Positions 53,083-62,412 of a stretch of DNA of 64,000 bases are shown here, piece after piece. The stretch lies in the NCBI RefSeq assembly GCF_963667685.1, contig NZ_OY763931.1:1317501-1381500 (forward strand), read 5' to 3'. The translations under genes were made by a program, and so were the position numbers. The stretch is from Maridesulfovibrio sp. Its GTDB lineage: Bacteria; Desulfobacterota; Desulfovibrionia; Desulfovibrionales; Desulfovibrionaceae. The first letter of the stretch is position 1. The number at the start of each line of letters is the position of its first letter. The notes under the pieces were generated by a model. It was not told the origin of the DNA. It was given only the letters and a program-made list of their open reading frames with translations, and ran no database searches.

Positions 53083-56000
53083 TCAGAATATAAGTTTCCT
53101 GAAAAACATAAAAGATTGCTGAGGTAGGCCGAGTACATCATTTAAGACGTCACTCCAGCGTTCCAAACCCTTCACTTCTACCTTGGGGTTGCTCAGTTTA
53201 CCGGTAACTGTCACATTGACCCCGGTCAGAGCATCAAGGAGAGCATTAACCAGCTTTAGGTAAAGGTTTGGCAACTTGATGATATCGGCATTTACCCGCA
53301 GGTTGATGGAATTTTCGGGAAAACTGAACCCACCCGTGGCGGTAGCAGTCAGATAATCTGTTTTAAGCAGGTAGTCGGCGACATTAAATTTCCCATCCTT
53401 ACCGTTAATATTTCCGGCCATAATGGAAAAATTGGTCGGGCTTGGAGCTTTTTTATCTTTAGCGTCCTTTTCAGCTGTAGCTGCAAAAAGGTAAGAACCA
53501 TTCAGGATCTTAAAAAACAAGTCCCCTGTCATTGTATCCACAAAATCAGTATTGGCAGTGGAGTGCCCTTTTAGATTCAAGGAAGCATCGGTCCTGCCCT
53601 TTACATAGTCACGCCCTACGTAATCCACGAAAAAAAGCCCGGCCTGAAATCCACGAACATCAATATCAGTATCCAAAGAGACAGTTCCGTTTTTTAGTCC
53701 CAAATCAAGCTTACCAGTCAGAGCACCTTCATGAAAATCAGCTTTCATATTATGAATGTCGAAGACGGCATTCTGCATATCAACATCAGCACTGACTTTG
53801 CTCGCGCCGAAATCAAATATACGGAAATAGTTACACTCCACCGTTCCGGTGGCATTTATAGCCCCAAGTAATCTATCAGGGAATTTCCATTCCGGAAGTT
53901 TATAATTCTCGACTTTTTGAAATCCGTCATCCTCCACATTATCTTTGCCCAGTGAACTAACACTCGGCGGCAAAAAGTGGTCAACATCAACCCGGTCAGC
54001 ATTGATATTAAAATTCAAAACCGGTTCCTTGAAATCGGAGACCTGAAATGTCCCCTGTGCGGACGCATCATCAAGCCTGCACTTTTCCACCCGTATGGTA
54101 AGATTTTCACCATTCAGTTGAAAGGATGCGTCCAGCTCGGCTTTTGCAAATGCGTTCGGGTCGACAGTCTCCGGCTTATCCACACCGAAAAGTTCAAAAA
54201 ACTCATTGCATGCTGTTTCCGGCAACGCCATTTCACCTTTTGCCGATACAGTCTCAGAGCCCAACCTGCTGGCTTGAGCACTACCGTGCAGATTTATCTT
54301 TCCGCTTTTTACAGCGAAATCATCTAGCTTCAGATCACCGGAAATCAAACTGCCACTACCTGCGACGGTCAGGGAAACATCTTTCTTGATAACCGGCACA
54401 CCTTTTCCGCCAACAGAAAAATCTAAACGCCCGTCCTTTACGGCGATCTTTTCTGGATTGCGTGGGTTATAGAGCAGTCCGCCTTTGAAGCTACCCTTGA
54501 AACGCCCTTCCGGTTTAAGAAGTTTCCCGGAAAGATCAAGCGTGACACTTCTCCCGACCAGTCCGTCGGAGACATCAGCTGAAAGCGGAGAAAATTTTAA
54601 TGACATTGCCGCTTTTTCAGCATTCAAATTCTTTAATTCAGGCGGAATGCCCTTGAATCTGAGATTCGCAACAACCCCGTTGGCTTCAAGATTTGTATCG
54701 AGCCTTAGGTTACGAACAAGTTCCAAGGGAGTCCGCCCACTTGAGGATATATTTTTAAGATTAAAAGCAGCCTTACCGGAATTAAATTTTAACCCATCGA
54801 CATCCAGCGGTAAGAGTGCAAGGGAAAAAGGGCTTACAGTGCCCTTGCCGCGCAGGTATGCAACCCCCGCTTCACGTTTCTCATCAAGGACTATTTCGGC
54901 GCTGAGAGCAAAATCACCATCAAGATATGACCCTTTATCAATACTTAGATCAGCAACCTTTGGACCCGGTGAAACTGAAATGGCAACTTTATTAAGGCTA
55001 ATCCCGTCATAGTCAAAACGCCCTACTTCCAGCCTACCGTTGCAGGGAATCTTTTTCACCATATCGGCAATAACCATATCCCGGAAAATATGCTTTTGCC
55101 GGTGCTGCTCATCCCTGGTTTCTGTGGCGTTACCGCTGGCCGTTTTCTCTAGATCCAAAAGTTTTTCATAAGGATCAAATTGGATCGAATCGGCTTGCAC
55201 GTTAAATTCCACCCAAGGATTCTTATAATCCTTGAGGGAAAAGTCGCCTTTCACGACCGTATTATCCACAGCCAGAACGATATTGGTGAGTTCGGTCTTT
55301 TCCAGAGTAGAATGAAAATTGATGGCAAAAGAGGCCTGATTCAATATATCCGCATAATCTTGAGGGATGGGAGCAGGAGTGAATCTGGAAAAGACTTTCT
55401 TGGGATCAAATCTAGTCGATTTCAGCCAGCCCTTGAAATCAGGCTGGTCATAAATATTCGTACAGTTAGCAGCCCCTGACAAGCGAACGCCTGCGCCCTG
55501 CAGGACCAAACCATTTACATCAACTTTACCGTCAACAAGGTTAAAACCAAGAGAGGCAATTCCCTCTGCCGACTCATGCGCACCAAGCAGTTCTTCACTT
55601 TCAACTTTAACTGCAAGTGATGTTTCTGACAGTGAAACCTGTTTATCTTTGAGAGAAAAATCCAAAAGTCCTTTGAGATCGGCCTGTGCGCTAATGTCCA
55701 AAAAGTCGGTATCGAAATTCGCACTCAAATTAAAAGCCAGCGGCGTACCCTTCCGCAACAGCCCTGTCCTGATATTAACCCCGGAAACATTAAATGAATT
55801 GCCGCTGCCCAGATCACTGTAGGAACAGGTAGCATTGAAGATACTGGCGCCACGAACACTGATACTGTTGAAGTATCGGGGTCGTTCAGCTTCGCTCTCG
55901 TCATGTTCTTCCGTTTTCATCACAGGCAGATTGAGGGAACCGTCTTTCAATCTGGACACACGAAATGACGGAGAATCGACAACAATTGTATCAACCTCAA

Positions 56001-56316
56001 GTTTTCCACTTAGCAAAGGGATAAACCTGACCTTAAAATCAATATCCTGCACTGTAAGCTGATACGGGTATTCGGAGCCGGCCTCTGATGCTACGGTTAC
56101 CGGCCCGGAATTCACTCCCAGCCACGGGTAAAAATTCAGCTCAAAGTTATCGTGAAAGCTGACTTTTCGTTGCAGCTTTTCGCTGAGTAATTCTTCGAGC
56201 ATTAAGCGCGGTTCATCTGATTCCATATAATACACCCCTCCTGTGACCGCTGCCAATATGCAGAGATCAAAGAGGATGAACAGAATCCAGAATAGTTTTT
56301 TTACCCGCAAAATCAC
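53083..56316 (-). CDS. AsmA family protein (large, inner-membrane anchored)
   Basis: 1077 residues. One N-terminal membrane helix (FWILFILFDLCILAAVTGGV) followed by a long periplasmic chain of repeating beta-strands typical of AsmA/TamB-like lipid-transport proteins, including FELNFYPWLGVNSGPVTVAS near the start and an AsmA C-terminal region (DFVDTMTGDLFFKILNG). Likely helps move phospholipids to, or maintain, the outer membrane. Downstream of DUF89 by 106 bp and before yihY, same strand. Confidence 0.87.
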   Translation of the reverse strand: MILRVKKLFWILFILFDLCILAAVTGGVYYMESDEPRLMLEELLSEKLQRKVSFHDNFELNFYPWLGVNSGPVTVASEAGSEYPYQLTVQDIDFKVRFIPLLSGKLEVDTIVVDSPSFRVSRLKDGSLNLPVMKTEEHDESEAERPRYFNSISVRGASIFNATCSYSDLGSGNSFNVSGVNIRTGLLRKGTPLAFNLSANFDTDFLDISAQADLKGLLDFSLKDKQVSLSETSLAVKVESEELLGAHESAEGIASLGFNLVDGKVDVNGLVLQGAGVRLSGAANCTNIYDQPDFKGWLKSTRFDPKKVFSRFTPAPIPQDYADILNQASFAINFHSTLEKTELTNIVLAVDNTVVKGDFSLKDYKNPWVEFNVQADSIQFDPYEKLLDLEKTASGNATETRDEQHRQKHIFRDMVIADMVKKIPCNGRLEVGRFDYDGISLNKVAISVSPGPKVADLSIDKGSYLDGDFALSAEIVLDEKREAGVAYLRGKGTVSPFSLALLPLDVDGLKFNSGKAAFNLKNISSSGRTPLELVRNLRLDTNLEANGVVANLRFKGIPPELKNLNAEKAAMSLKFSPLSADVSDGLVGRSVTLDLSGKLLKPEGRFKGSFKGGLLYNPRNPEKIAVKDGRLDFSVGGKGVPVIKKDVSLTVAGSGSLISGDLKLDDFAVKSGKINLHGSAQASRLGSETVSAKGEMALPETACNEFFELFGVDKPETVDPNAFAKAELDASFQLNGENLTIRVEKCRLDDASAQGTFQVSDFKEPVLNFNINADRVDVDHFLPPSVSSLGKDNVEDDGFQKVENYKLPEWKFPDRLLGAINATGTVECNYFRIFDFGASKVSADVDMQNAVFDIHNMKADFHEGALTGKLDLGLKNGTVSLDTDIDVRGFQAGLFFVDYVGRDYVKGRTDASLNLKGHSTANTDFVDTMTGDLFFKILNGSYLFAATAEKDAKDKKAPSPTNFSIMAGNINGKDGKFNVADYLLKTDYLTATATGGFSFPENSINLRVNADIIKLPNLYLKLVNALLDALTGVNVTVTGKLSNPKVEVKGLERWSDVLNDVLGLPQQSFMFFRKLIF

Positions 56317-56422
56317 TTAGTGCACCTACGAAATAATTATCCGTCAATTCAATAACAATAGGCCATAACGACCGAAAGAGTAAAGCAAAGCCGTCTTTGA
56401 CATATCTTTAAAGAACGCAGGG

Positions 56423-57274
56423 CTACTTTTCCTGACAGAACAACGAAGTTTTTACAGGATGACCTGTAACTTCGGCCACGACCGGGCATTTTACCTTGAA
56501 GGCATAGTAAACCTCCGGCTTTACCCCCCATAGGGATTCAAAGTTGCCCTGCCCTTTACTAAGCACAACCGGAGCTTTATCCAACCGGATTCTAAACTCG
56601 GCACTGCAACGACTCAGGACCGTTCCAGGGGTGTCCACTCCTGAGGTCACTACTTCGCAGATCTCGGTCATACCAACCACTCTTGCATCTACCATTGTTG
56701 CATCATTAAGGGTATTCTTACCTCGAACAGCATAGGTCACAGCAATGCCTTCATCACGCAATAATCCGATTAAGACAGTATCCAAACCGATCTCACCGGC
56801 ATTATCTCCAAGTACAAGTAAAGATTTATGTTCGCGTACCTTATCGATAAATTTCGCAAATGCATCCCGGTCCAGACCATGCTCAAGACTATCGAGCTCA
56901 GCCTCCCAGTCATATTCGCCCATCACCGAGCAATCCATATAATTGCCGATAATAGAAACACCCATAGCCGCCAATAAAGGGTCTGCGCTCCCCATAACTT
57001 TGGCCTTTACCATGGGCAGAAGTTCAAGCACACGGGCATTGGCTTCTTCCTTCTGAGTTTTGAATATATCGATATCTCCGACGTACTCCACTGTCTCACG
57101 AAAAAGGCGTCCGGCGAGTGACGGAGGAGATTCATTTAAATCCGCGCACGCAAACCCTGCTGCCCAGTGCTTGATTACTTTTTCATGAATTTCGTCCTGT
57201 CCGGGGCAGGTGGCCCTGATTCCCGCAAGTGCCATCTTCAAAAAACACGGCAGACAATCGAGATAAGTTCTCAT
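56423..57274 (-). CDS. DUF89 (ARMT1-like damage-control phosphatase) family protein
   Basis: 283 residues. N-terminal Cys pair in YLDCLPCFLKMAL, then the DUF89 core: LLVLGDNAGEIGLDTVLIGL with the metal Asp-Asn, VRGKNTLNDATM, and a C-terminal SKGQGNFESLWG. The family hydrolyses damaged phosphometabolites with a divalent metal; this prokaryotic cysteine-containing subgroup has unknown substrate. Confidence 0.87.
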   Translation of the reverse strand: MRTYLDCLPCFLKMALAGIRATCPGQDEIHEKVIKHWAAGFACADLNESPPSLAGRLFRETVEYVGDIDIFKTQKEEANARVLELLPMVKAKVMGSADPLLAAMGVSIIGNYMDCSVMGEYDWEAELDSLEHGLDRDAFAKFIDKVREHKSLLVLGDNAGEIGLDTVLIGLLRDEGIAVTYAVRGKNTLNDATMVDARVVGMTEICEVVTSGVDTPGTVLSRCSAEFRIRLDKAPVVLSKGQGNFESLWGVKPEVYYAFKVKCPVVAEVTGHPVKTSLFCQEK

Positions 57275-57415
57275 AAAAAGACCTTTCCCAGCTCAACAAA
57301 CTGGGCTAATTTTGATTCTATTTTCTTGAAAAACGGGCAAGATTTAAGCCCAACATAATTTCCAAAACAACTGCATCGTGAGTTAAGATACTAAATTTAA
57401 TAGATTTAACAACAA

Positions 57416-57430
57416 GGCACGGCAGTTGCT
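57416..57430 (+). promoter_or_regulatory. Sigma-54 (-24/-12) promoter
   Basis: GGCACG-GCAG-TTGCT matches the RpoN consensus exactly, with GG at 57416-57417 and GC at 57428-57429 ten bases apart. It lies 40 bp before the DUF5320 ATG. Expression of the 57.5-60.2 kb cluster should need RpoN and an enhancer-binding activator not present in this window. Confidence 0.8.
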
Positions 57431-57469
57431 TATATCAGCGTGAATATAACTTAAAACAGAGGAGCAACA

Positions 57470-57751
57470 ATGCCATTTACCAACAGAAATAACAATAGCT
57501 CCCAAAGGGCGGGTCGAGGACTTGGTCCTTGCGGAGCCGGAATGGCCAAAGGAAGAGGCGCAGGAAATAGACAGGGCGCAGGACGTGGCCAGGGTATGGG
57601 CCAGGGCATGGGCATGAGAAGACGTGACGGTTCATGCGGAGCCATGAAAGGACAGCAGAATGCACCAGAACTGTATACAAGAGATCTGGAAAAACGCATC
57701 GCCGACCTTGAAGCCGAAAACTGCAGACTCAAAGCTGAAGCCAGCAAATAA
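57470..57751 (+). CDS. DUF5320 family protein
   Basis: 93 residues; GAGG precedes the ATG. N-terminal two-thirds is glycine/arginine/methionine-rich (GMAKGRGAGNRQGAG, GQGMGQGMGMRRRDG) with two Cys (GPCGAG, GSCGAM). The C-terminal ~25 residues form a coiled coil (TRDLEKRIADLEAENCRLKA). DUF5320 proteins usually accompany MinD-like ATPases and NifX/NifB-type proteins, as here. First gene of the sigma-54 operon. Confidence 0.85.
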   Translation: MPFTNRNNNSSQRAGRGLGPCGAGMAKGRGAGNRQGAGRGQGMGQGMGMRRRDGSCGAMKGQQNAPELYTRDLEKRIADLEAENCRLKAEASK

Positions 57752-57756
57752 TGATT

Positions 57757-57787
57757 ATTCCGGCACTTAGGTGCCGGAATCTTTTTT
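57757..57787 (+). terminator. Intrinsic terminator-like hairpin between DUF5320 and the first ATPase
   Basis: ATTCCGGCAC (57757-57766) pairs with GTGCCGGAAT (57771-57780), followed by CTTTTTT. It probably attenuates readthrough, giving more DUF5320 than ATPase mRNA. Confidence 0.8.
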
Positions 57788-57800
57788 AAGGAAACGATAT

Positions 57801-58661
57801 ATGAAAATAGCAATTGCCAGCGGTAAAGGCGGAACCGGGAAAACCACCGTCGCCGTCAACTTTGCCGCCTATCTTGATTCTCTGGGCAAGAGCGTAAGCT
57901 TTACCGACTGTGACGTGGAAGAACCCAACGCACATTTTTTTCTCAATCCCGAACTAGAACCTGAACAGCCTGTGCACCTCACCGTGCCGGAGATAGATGA
58001 GAATAAATGTATAGGAGAGTCCTGTAAGAAATGCATTGAACTCTGCCGTTTCAAATCTTTGATCTGGATGGTTGATTCTGTGCTCTGTTTCTCCGAATTA
58101 TGCCACGGATGCGGACTTTGCGAGCTGGCCTGCCCGGCAGATGCCATAGGAAAAGGCAATAGAGAAATCGGAACAACTTCCATCGGCAAAGCCGGAAACA
58201 TACATTTCTCAAAAGGACTGATGCGCATCGGTGAAGCCATGGCTCCCCCACTGATCCAAGCGGTAAAAAAAATTTCTCCGGAAGCAGAAATCAACATCCT
58301 CGACTGCCCTCCCGGAACTTCCTGTCCTGTCGTGGAATCCATTGACGGGGCCGACTTCGTAGTTCTGGTTACTGAACCGACCCCCTTCGGTCTTCACGAC
58401 CTCAATCTTGCAGTACAGTTGATGCAGACTTTAGGAAAACCATGTGGCGTTGTTATCAACCGCGCTGGCATGGGAGACGACAGGGTGGAAAAATACCTTG
58501 CGGAGAAAAAAGTTCCTTTGCTTGGATCACTTCCGCATAGCCGCGAAGCCGCATCTCAATATTCCGAAGGACATCTTCTCTATAAGAATATCGCCGGATT
58601 TGAGGAAAAATTTGCCCAAATTTGGTCTTCAATCCAAGCACATGTGAGCGGAGCAAAATAG
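57801..58661 (+). CDS. MinD/Mrp-type ATPase with inserted ferredoxin domain (1)
   Basis: 286 residues from ATG 57801 (AAGGAAA upstream). Deviant Walker A SGKGGTGKTT at residues 8-17, then an inserted ferredoxin-like domain (about 68-115) with Cys70/75/78/82 and Cys96/101/104/107/111, enough for two clusters. Walker B region NILDCPPGTSCPVV near 170. Such proteins are linked to iron-sulfur or metallocofactor assembly. Coupled to its paralogue one bp downstream. Confidence 0.88.
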   Translation: MKIAIASGKGGTGKTTVAVNFAAYLDSLGKSVSFTDCDVEEPNAHFFLNPELEPEQPVHLTVPEIDENKCIGESCKKCIELCRFKSLIWMVDSVLCFSELCHGCGLCELACPADAIGKGNREIGTTSIGKAGNIHFSKGLMRIGEAMAPPLIQAVKKISPEAEINILDCPPGTSCPVVESIDGADFVVLVTEPTPFGLHDLNLAVQLMQTLGKPCGVVINRAGMGDDRVEKYLAEKKVPLLGSLPHSREAASQYSEGHLLYKNIAGFEEKFAQIWSSIQAHVSGAK

Positions 58662-58662
58662 A

Positions 58663-59520
58663 ATGAAACAATTAGTAGTCATCAGCGGTAAAGGCGGAAC
58701 CGGAAAAACCAGCGTGGTTGCTGGACTGGCCTCCATCGGCCCCAAAAAAGTTCTCGCAGACTGTGACGTGGATGCCGCAGACCTGCACCTCATCATGCAC
58801 CCTGAGATTAAAGACAAACATGATTTCCTAAGTGGCGAACGCCCTGAAATAAACCCTGATCTCTGCACTCAGTGCGGTCTCTGTGCTGAACATTGTAAAT
58901 TCAATGCGATCTCAGATGACTTCAAAGTCTTGCCTGAAAAATGCGAAGGGTGCGGTGTCTGTTCATATGTCTGCCCGGTTGAAGCCGTATCTGTTTCACC
59001 TCGCCTTTGCGGCCAGTGGTTTCGATCAGAAACCCGTTTCGGGCAGATGATTCACGCTGAACTCGGTATCGGAGAAGAAAACTCCGGTAAACTGGTTACC
59101 ACTGTGCGCAACGCTTCAGCAGAAATAGGCGAAGAAGTTGGTGCTGAGCTGGTACTGGTAGATGGATCTCCCGGGGTAGGTTGTCCGGTTATCGCCTCGC
59201 TAACCAATGCGGACCTTGCGGTATTCGTAGCCGAGCCGACCGTATCGGCAATTCACGACCTGAAAAGAGTCCATAAACTTACCGAACACTTTAGAATTCC
59301 ATCCATGGCAATCATCAACAAATGTGGAATCAATGCCGGTAAGGAGCAGGAAATACGCGACTTCTGTGCTGAAAAGAATATAATTCTCGCCGGAGAACTT
59401 CCTTACGACACCATTTTTTCAAAAGCTCAACTAGCCGGACAATCCGTAGTTGAATATGACCCGGATGGCATGGGGAAAAAGATTGAAGCCATCTGGAATA
59501 AAATGGATGCGAACCTTTAA
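58663..59520 (+). CDS. MinD/Mrp-type ATPase with inserted ferredoxin domain (2)
   Basis: 285 residues, paralogue of the preceding gene. Walker A SGKGGTGKTS at residues 8-17. Two classical CxxCxxCxxxC sets, Cys68/71/74/78 and Cys94/97/100/104, form a bacterial 2[4Fe-4S] ferredoxin insert. The two ATPases probably act as a heterodimer. Function unproven. Confidence 0.88.
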   Translation: MKQLVVISGKGGTGKTSVVAGLASIGPKKVLADCDVDAADLHLIMHPEIKDKHDFLSGERPEINPDLCTQCGLCAEHCKFNAISDDFKVLPEKCEGCGVCSYVCPVEAVSVSPRLCGQWFRSETRFGQMIHAELGIGEENSGKLVTTVRNASAEIGEEVGAELVLVDGSPGVGCPVIASLTNADLAVFVAEPTVSAIHDLKRVHKLTEHFRIPSMAIINKCGINAGKEQEIRDFCAEKNIILAGELPYDTIFSKAQLAGQSVVEYDPDGMGKKIEAIWNKMDANL

Positions 59521-59532
59521 AAGGAGAGAAGC

Positions 59533-59901
59533 ATGGGCAAGGAAAAAATTGTAGTTCTAGGATGCAGTATGGCAATGGACGATATCTGTATCGGCTGCTC
59601 CCGTTGCATGGTCGGCTTTAATCGCCGCGAGGGCGAATTCAAAAATTGCAAAGAAGATGCTGAACTGGTTGGTATTGTCGGCTGCGGAGGTTGCCCCGGC
59701 AGCGGAATCGTAACCAGAATGGCTCACATGAAGCTTTGGAACGGACCGATGGACGAAGTGCCGAACAAAGTCTATATAGCTCCTTGTATTACCATGCACT
59801 GTCCTCATAAAGACGTTTTGCTTAAAAAGGTTACTGCCAAGGCCGGATGTGAGGTCATTGAAGGCACACATCCCTACATCCCTGAAAACATTTTTGGTTA
59901 A
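59533..59901 (+). CDS. CGGC-domain protein
   Basis: 122 residues with the namesake CGGC at 51-54 and further cysteines at 11, 19, 22, 25 and 39, likely binding metal or a cluster. The family opening IVVLGCSMAMDDICIGCSRC and C-terminal KVYIAPCITMHCPHKD are typical. Function unknown. Twelve bp after the second ATPase, with AAGGAG before the ATG. Confidence 0.85.
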   Translation: MGKEKIVVLGCSMAMDDICIGCSRCMVGFNRREGEFKNCKEDAELVGIVGCGGCPGSGIVTRMAHMKLWNGPMDEVPNKVYIAPCITMHCPHKDVLLKKVTAKAGCEVIEGTHPYIPENIFG

Positions 59902-59914
59902 CAACTTTTAGAAT

Positions 59915-60160
59915 ATGCCGATTTACGAATATAAATGCCGCGAATGCGGAAACGTGTACGAAGAAATCACCAGCGTGAATACCCAGAGTACCGAGTGCCC
60001 CAACTGCGGCAAAACCGCCGGGGAAAAGCTCATGTCCTCCACTTCATCGCTGACCGGAAAAGAAACCCCCAACGTCCCGGATGCGACAGGAACCGGATGC
60101 TGCGGTGGCAATCCGTCATCCAAAGGATGCGTACCCGGCTCATGCTGCGGTAAGGCTTAA
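59915..60160 (+). CDS. FmdB-type zinc-ribbon protein
   Basis: 81 residues. N-terminal FmdB/CxxC zinc ribbon: PIYEYKCRECG with Cys8/Cys11, and ECPNCG with Cys28/Cys31. A Cys/Gly-rich tail (GTGCCGGNPSSKGCVPGSCC) could bind extra metal. Thirteen bp after the CGGC gene; last gene of the cluster before the terminator. Confidence 0.87.
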   Translation: MPIYEYKCRECGNVYEEITSVNTQSTECPNCGKTAGEKLMSSTSSLTGKETPNVPDATGTGCCGGNPSSKGCVPGSCCGKA

Positions 60161-60205
60161 GGCCCGGCGAAGGTCATTTCCGAACCGTTTCGTTGCAGAA
60201 TATTG

Positions 60206-60250
60206 AAATAAAGTCGCAATATCCAATAGAGATATTGCGACTTTATTTTA
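60206..60250. terminator. Bidirectional intrinsic terminator
   Basis: An 18 bp perfect stem, 60206-60223 with 60231-60248 (GTCGCAATATC/GATATTGCGAC at the loop side), with A/T-rich flanks. Shared by the FmdB gene and the lipid A operon. Confidence 0.88.
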
Positions 60251-60310
60251 GCATTCAATATGGAAGCTAGGGCGGAGCTTATTTAAAATTTTTCTGTCCA
60301 CTGGAGAACC

Positions 60311-61144
60311 TTAAAAATTATCGTCAATCAACTCCTGAGTCAGCCCGACAATCGTAATGCCGTGCTTTTCAGCAAACTGGATAGACTCATCCAAATCAAA
60401 AAAAAGACTTTTCCCTGCTTCTACACCGAGACAGGTTGCCCCAAGGTCTTTCATCCCCTGAACAGTTTTAAGACCAATTGAAGGCATATCTACTCTCTTC
60501 TCCTGACCGGGCTTGAAAACTTTGACTATACAACACCCTTTTCCGCCAAGCTCACAACCGCGCTTGATGGCTGCGTCAGTACCTTCAATGGCTTCGACAG
60601 CTGCAACGATACCCTCGCGGACAACTACGCATTGGCCGATATCCATGCGCCCAAGCTCGCGAGCTATATTCCAACCGAAAGTAAGATCAGAACGTTCTAC
60701 TTCGTTTGGCTTGCGCTTGGTCAAAAAACCGGACGGGGTAATAAGCTCGGGAGCATATTCATGCGGGCCGACGACCTGCATACCCTCGGATTCAAATTCG
60801 TTGGCAATGGTTCGCAAAATGACATCATCACCTTTGGTGGCAAGCTTGAAAAGCAGCTTGGCAGCTCGAAAATCAGGTCGAAGATCAAGGGCTTTCGGCT
60901 TGTTGATGGTTCCGGCCATGACTACTTTATTGACCCCGTTTTTCTTGAAGAAAGAAATCAACTTGTTGAGCTGACCGAGCTTGAGTTCCACGGACTCATC
61001 AACATGTTCGTCCACCTCAAAATTTGAATGACCTCTAAAAAAAACAGCCACAACACGATTACCCTGTGCTGCGGCTCCTTTTGCAACCAGGAGGGGAAAT
61101 TGTCCCCCCCCGGCTATAAGACCTATTGTATCTTTGGTGATCAT
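60311..61144 (-). CDS. lpxI: UDP-2,3-diacylglucosamine diphosphatase LpxI
   Basis: 277 residues. Splits UDP-2,3-diacylglucosamine to lipid X, the step done by LpxH elsewhere. Seen: IGLIAGGGQFPLLVAKGAAA, VVMAGTINKP, QCVVVREGIVAAVEAIEGTD and VDMPSIGLKTV. Overlaps the lpxA stop by 4 bp (ATGA). Confidence 0.93.
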   Translation of the reverse strand: MITKDTIGLIAGGGQFPLLVAKGAAAQGNRVVAVFFRGHSNFEVDEHVDESVELKLGQLNKLISFFKKNGVNKVVMAGTINKPKALDLRPDFRAAKLLFKLATKGDDVILRTIANEFESEGMQVVGPHEYAPELITPSGFLTKRKPNEVERSDLTFGWNIARELGRMDIGQCVVVREGIVAAVEAIEGTDAAIKRGCELGGKGCCIVKVFKPGQEKRVDMPSIGLKTVQGMKDLGATCLGVEAGKSLFFDLDESIQFAEKHGITIVGLTQELIDDNF

Positions 61145-61947
61145 AATCTCTTTTCGGGTGTCCGGTCAGCAGGGCAGATACCCCGTTCGCTGGTCTTGAT
61201 GAACTCAATGAGACGGGCCACTTCAGGAGTGTCGGGAAACTCATTTTCAGCCATTTCAAGGGACTCTTCACGAGTAAGACCGGATCGGAAAATAATGCGG
61301 TATGCCTTTTTGATGTCGAGGCAGGTTTTGGAATCAAAACCGCGTCTTCTCAGCCCAACTGAGTTAGGACCGTGCAGCACACCGCGAACACCGGTAGCCA
61401 GCATGTAGGGGGGAATATCCTGACCGAAGCCGGACATCGCACCTAAAAATGCGTACTCACCGATTCTTACGAACTGGTGGATACCGGACAGACCGCTGAT
61501 GGTCACATAATCACCCACTTCAACATGGCCGGCAAGACTGGTTGCGTTAGCCATGATGACATTGCTACCGATGTGACAGTCATGGGCGATATGTACATAA
61601 GCCATGATCATGCAGTTGCTGCCGACCACAGTTTTTTCACACCCCTGAACAGTACCACGGTGGATGGTCATGTATTCACGGAAAATATTGTTATCACCGA
61701 TTTCAACAGTAGTAGGCTCACCTTTGAAACCGAGATGCTGAGGTTCACCACCGAGCACAGCTCCGGTATGAACAACATTGCCTTTACCCATGCGGGTATA
61801 TGCTTTTATCTGGGCATGTGCATCAATGTTACAATCGTCACCGATAACAACATTATCCTCAATTACGCAGAAAGGACCGATCTTAACGTTCTCGCCTATC
61901 TGTGCGCCCGGATCAACAATAGCACTAGGATGGATTTCAGTAGCCAT
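61141..61947 (-). CDS. lpxA: UDP-N-acetylglucosamine acyltransferase LpxA
   Basis: 268 residues. First step of lipid A synthesis. Left-handed beta-helix of hexapeptide repeats (AIVDPGAQIGENVKIGPFCV and on), catalytic His in YVHIAHDCHIGSNVIM, and C-terminal helical domain (LGLRRRGF-type GLRRRGFDSKTC). Overlaps fabZ by 1 bp. Confidence 0.95.
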   Translation of the reverse strand: MATEIHPSAIVDPGAQIGENVKIGPFCVIEDNVVIGDDCNIDAHAQIKAYTRMGKGNVVHTGAVLGGEPQHLGFKGEPTTVEIGDNNIFREYMTIHRGTVQGCEKTVVGSNCMIMAYVHIAHDCHIGSNVIMANATSLAGHVEVGDYVTISGLSGIHQFVRIGEYAFLGAMSGFGQDIPPYMLATGVRGVLHGPNSVGLRRRGFDSKTCLDIKKAYRIIFRSGLTREESLEMAENEFPDTPEVARLIEFIKTSERGICPADRTPEKRL

Positions 61948-62411
61948 TATATGGCCTCCTTGTCGACAATTGCAGCAGAAACTTCGCCTTGAGCAGCGAT
62001 TTCACCATCTACAGTTGCGACGCACTTCATTTTCCAGATGTTCATTTTACGCTTCACTTCGTTAACTTCAAGAACAAGCTTATCACCGGGAACAACAGGT
62101 CTGCGGAATTTAAGCTTGTTGATTCCGGTAAAAAGAAAAACCTTGTCGTTGGTGTCAACTTCATCAGTACTGAGCACGATAATGCCACCTGCCTGAGCAA
62201 GAGCTTCAACAATCAGAACCCCGGGCATAACCGGAAGACCTGGGAAGTGCCCCTGAAAAAAAGGCTCATTCATAGTGACGTTCTTGTACGCCCTGATAGA
62301 CTCCCCGGGCTTGATCTCTTCCACACGGTCAACGAGCAGAAAAGGATAGCGGTGGGGAAGCATCCCCATAATCTTTTTAATATCGATAATATCGGGAGTT
62401 GAATTACTCAC
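61947..62411 (-). CDS. fabZ: 3-hydroxyacyl-ACP dehydratase FabZ
   Basis: 154 residues, hotdog fold. Catalytic His55 in FFQGHFPGLPVMPGVLIVEA with Glu69. LLPHRYPF-type opening (MLPHRYPFLLVDRV) is typical of FabZ rather than FabA. One bp after lpxD. Confidence 0.94.
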   Translation of the reverse strand: MSNSTPDIIDIKKIMGMLPHRYPFLLVDRVEEIKPGESIRAYKNVTMNEPFFQGHFPGLPVMPGVLIVEALAQAGGIIVLSTDEVDTNDKVFLFTGINKLKFRRPVVPGDKLVLEVNEVKRKMNIWKMKCVATVDGEIAAQGEVSAAIVDKEAI

Positions 62412-62412
62412 T

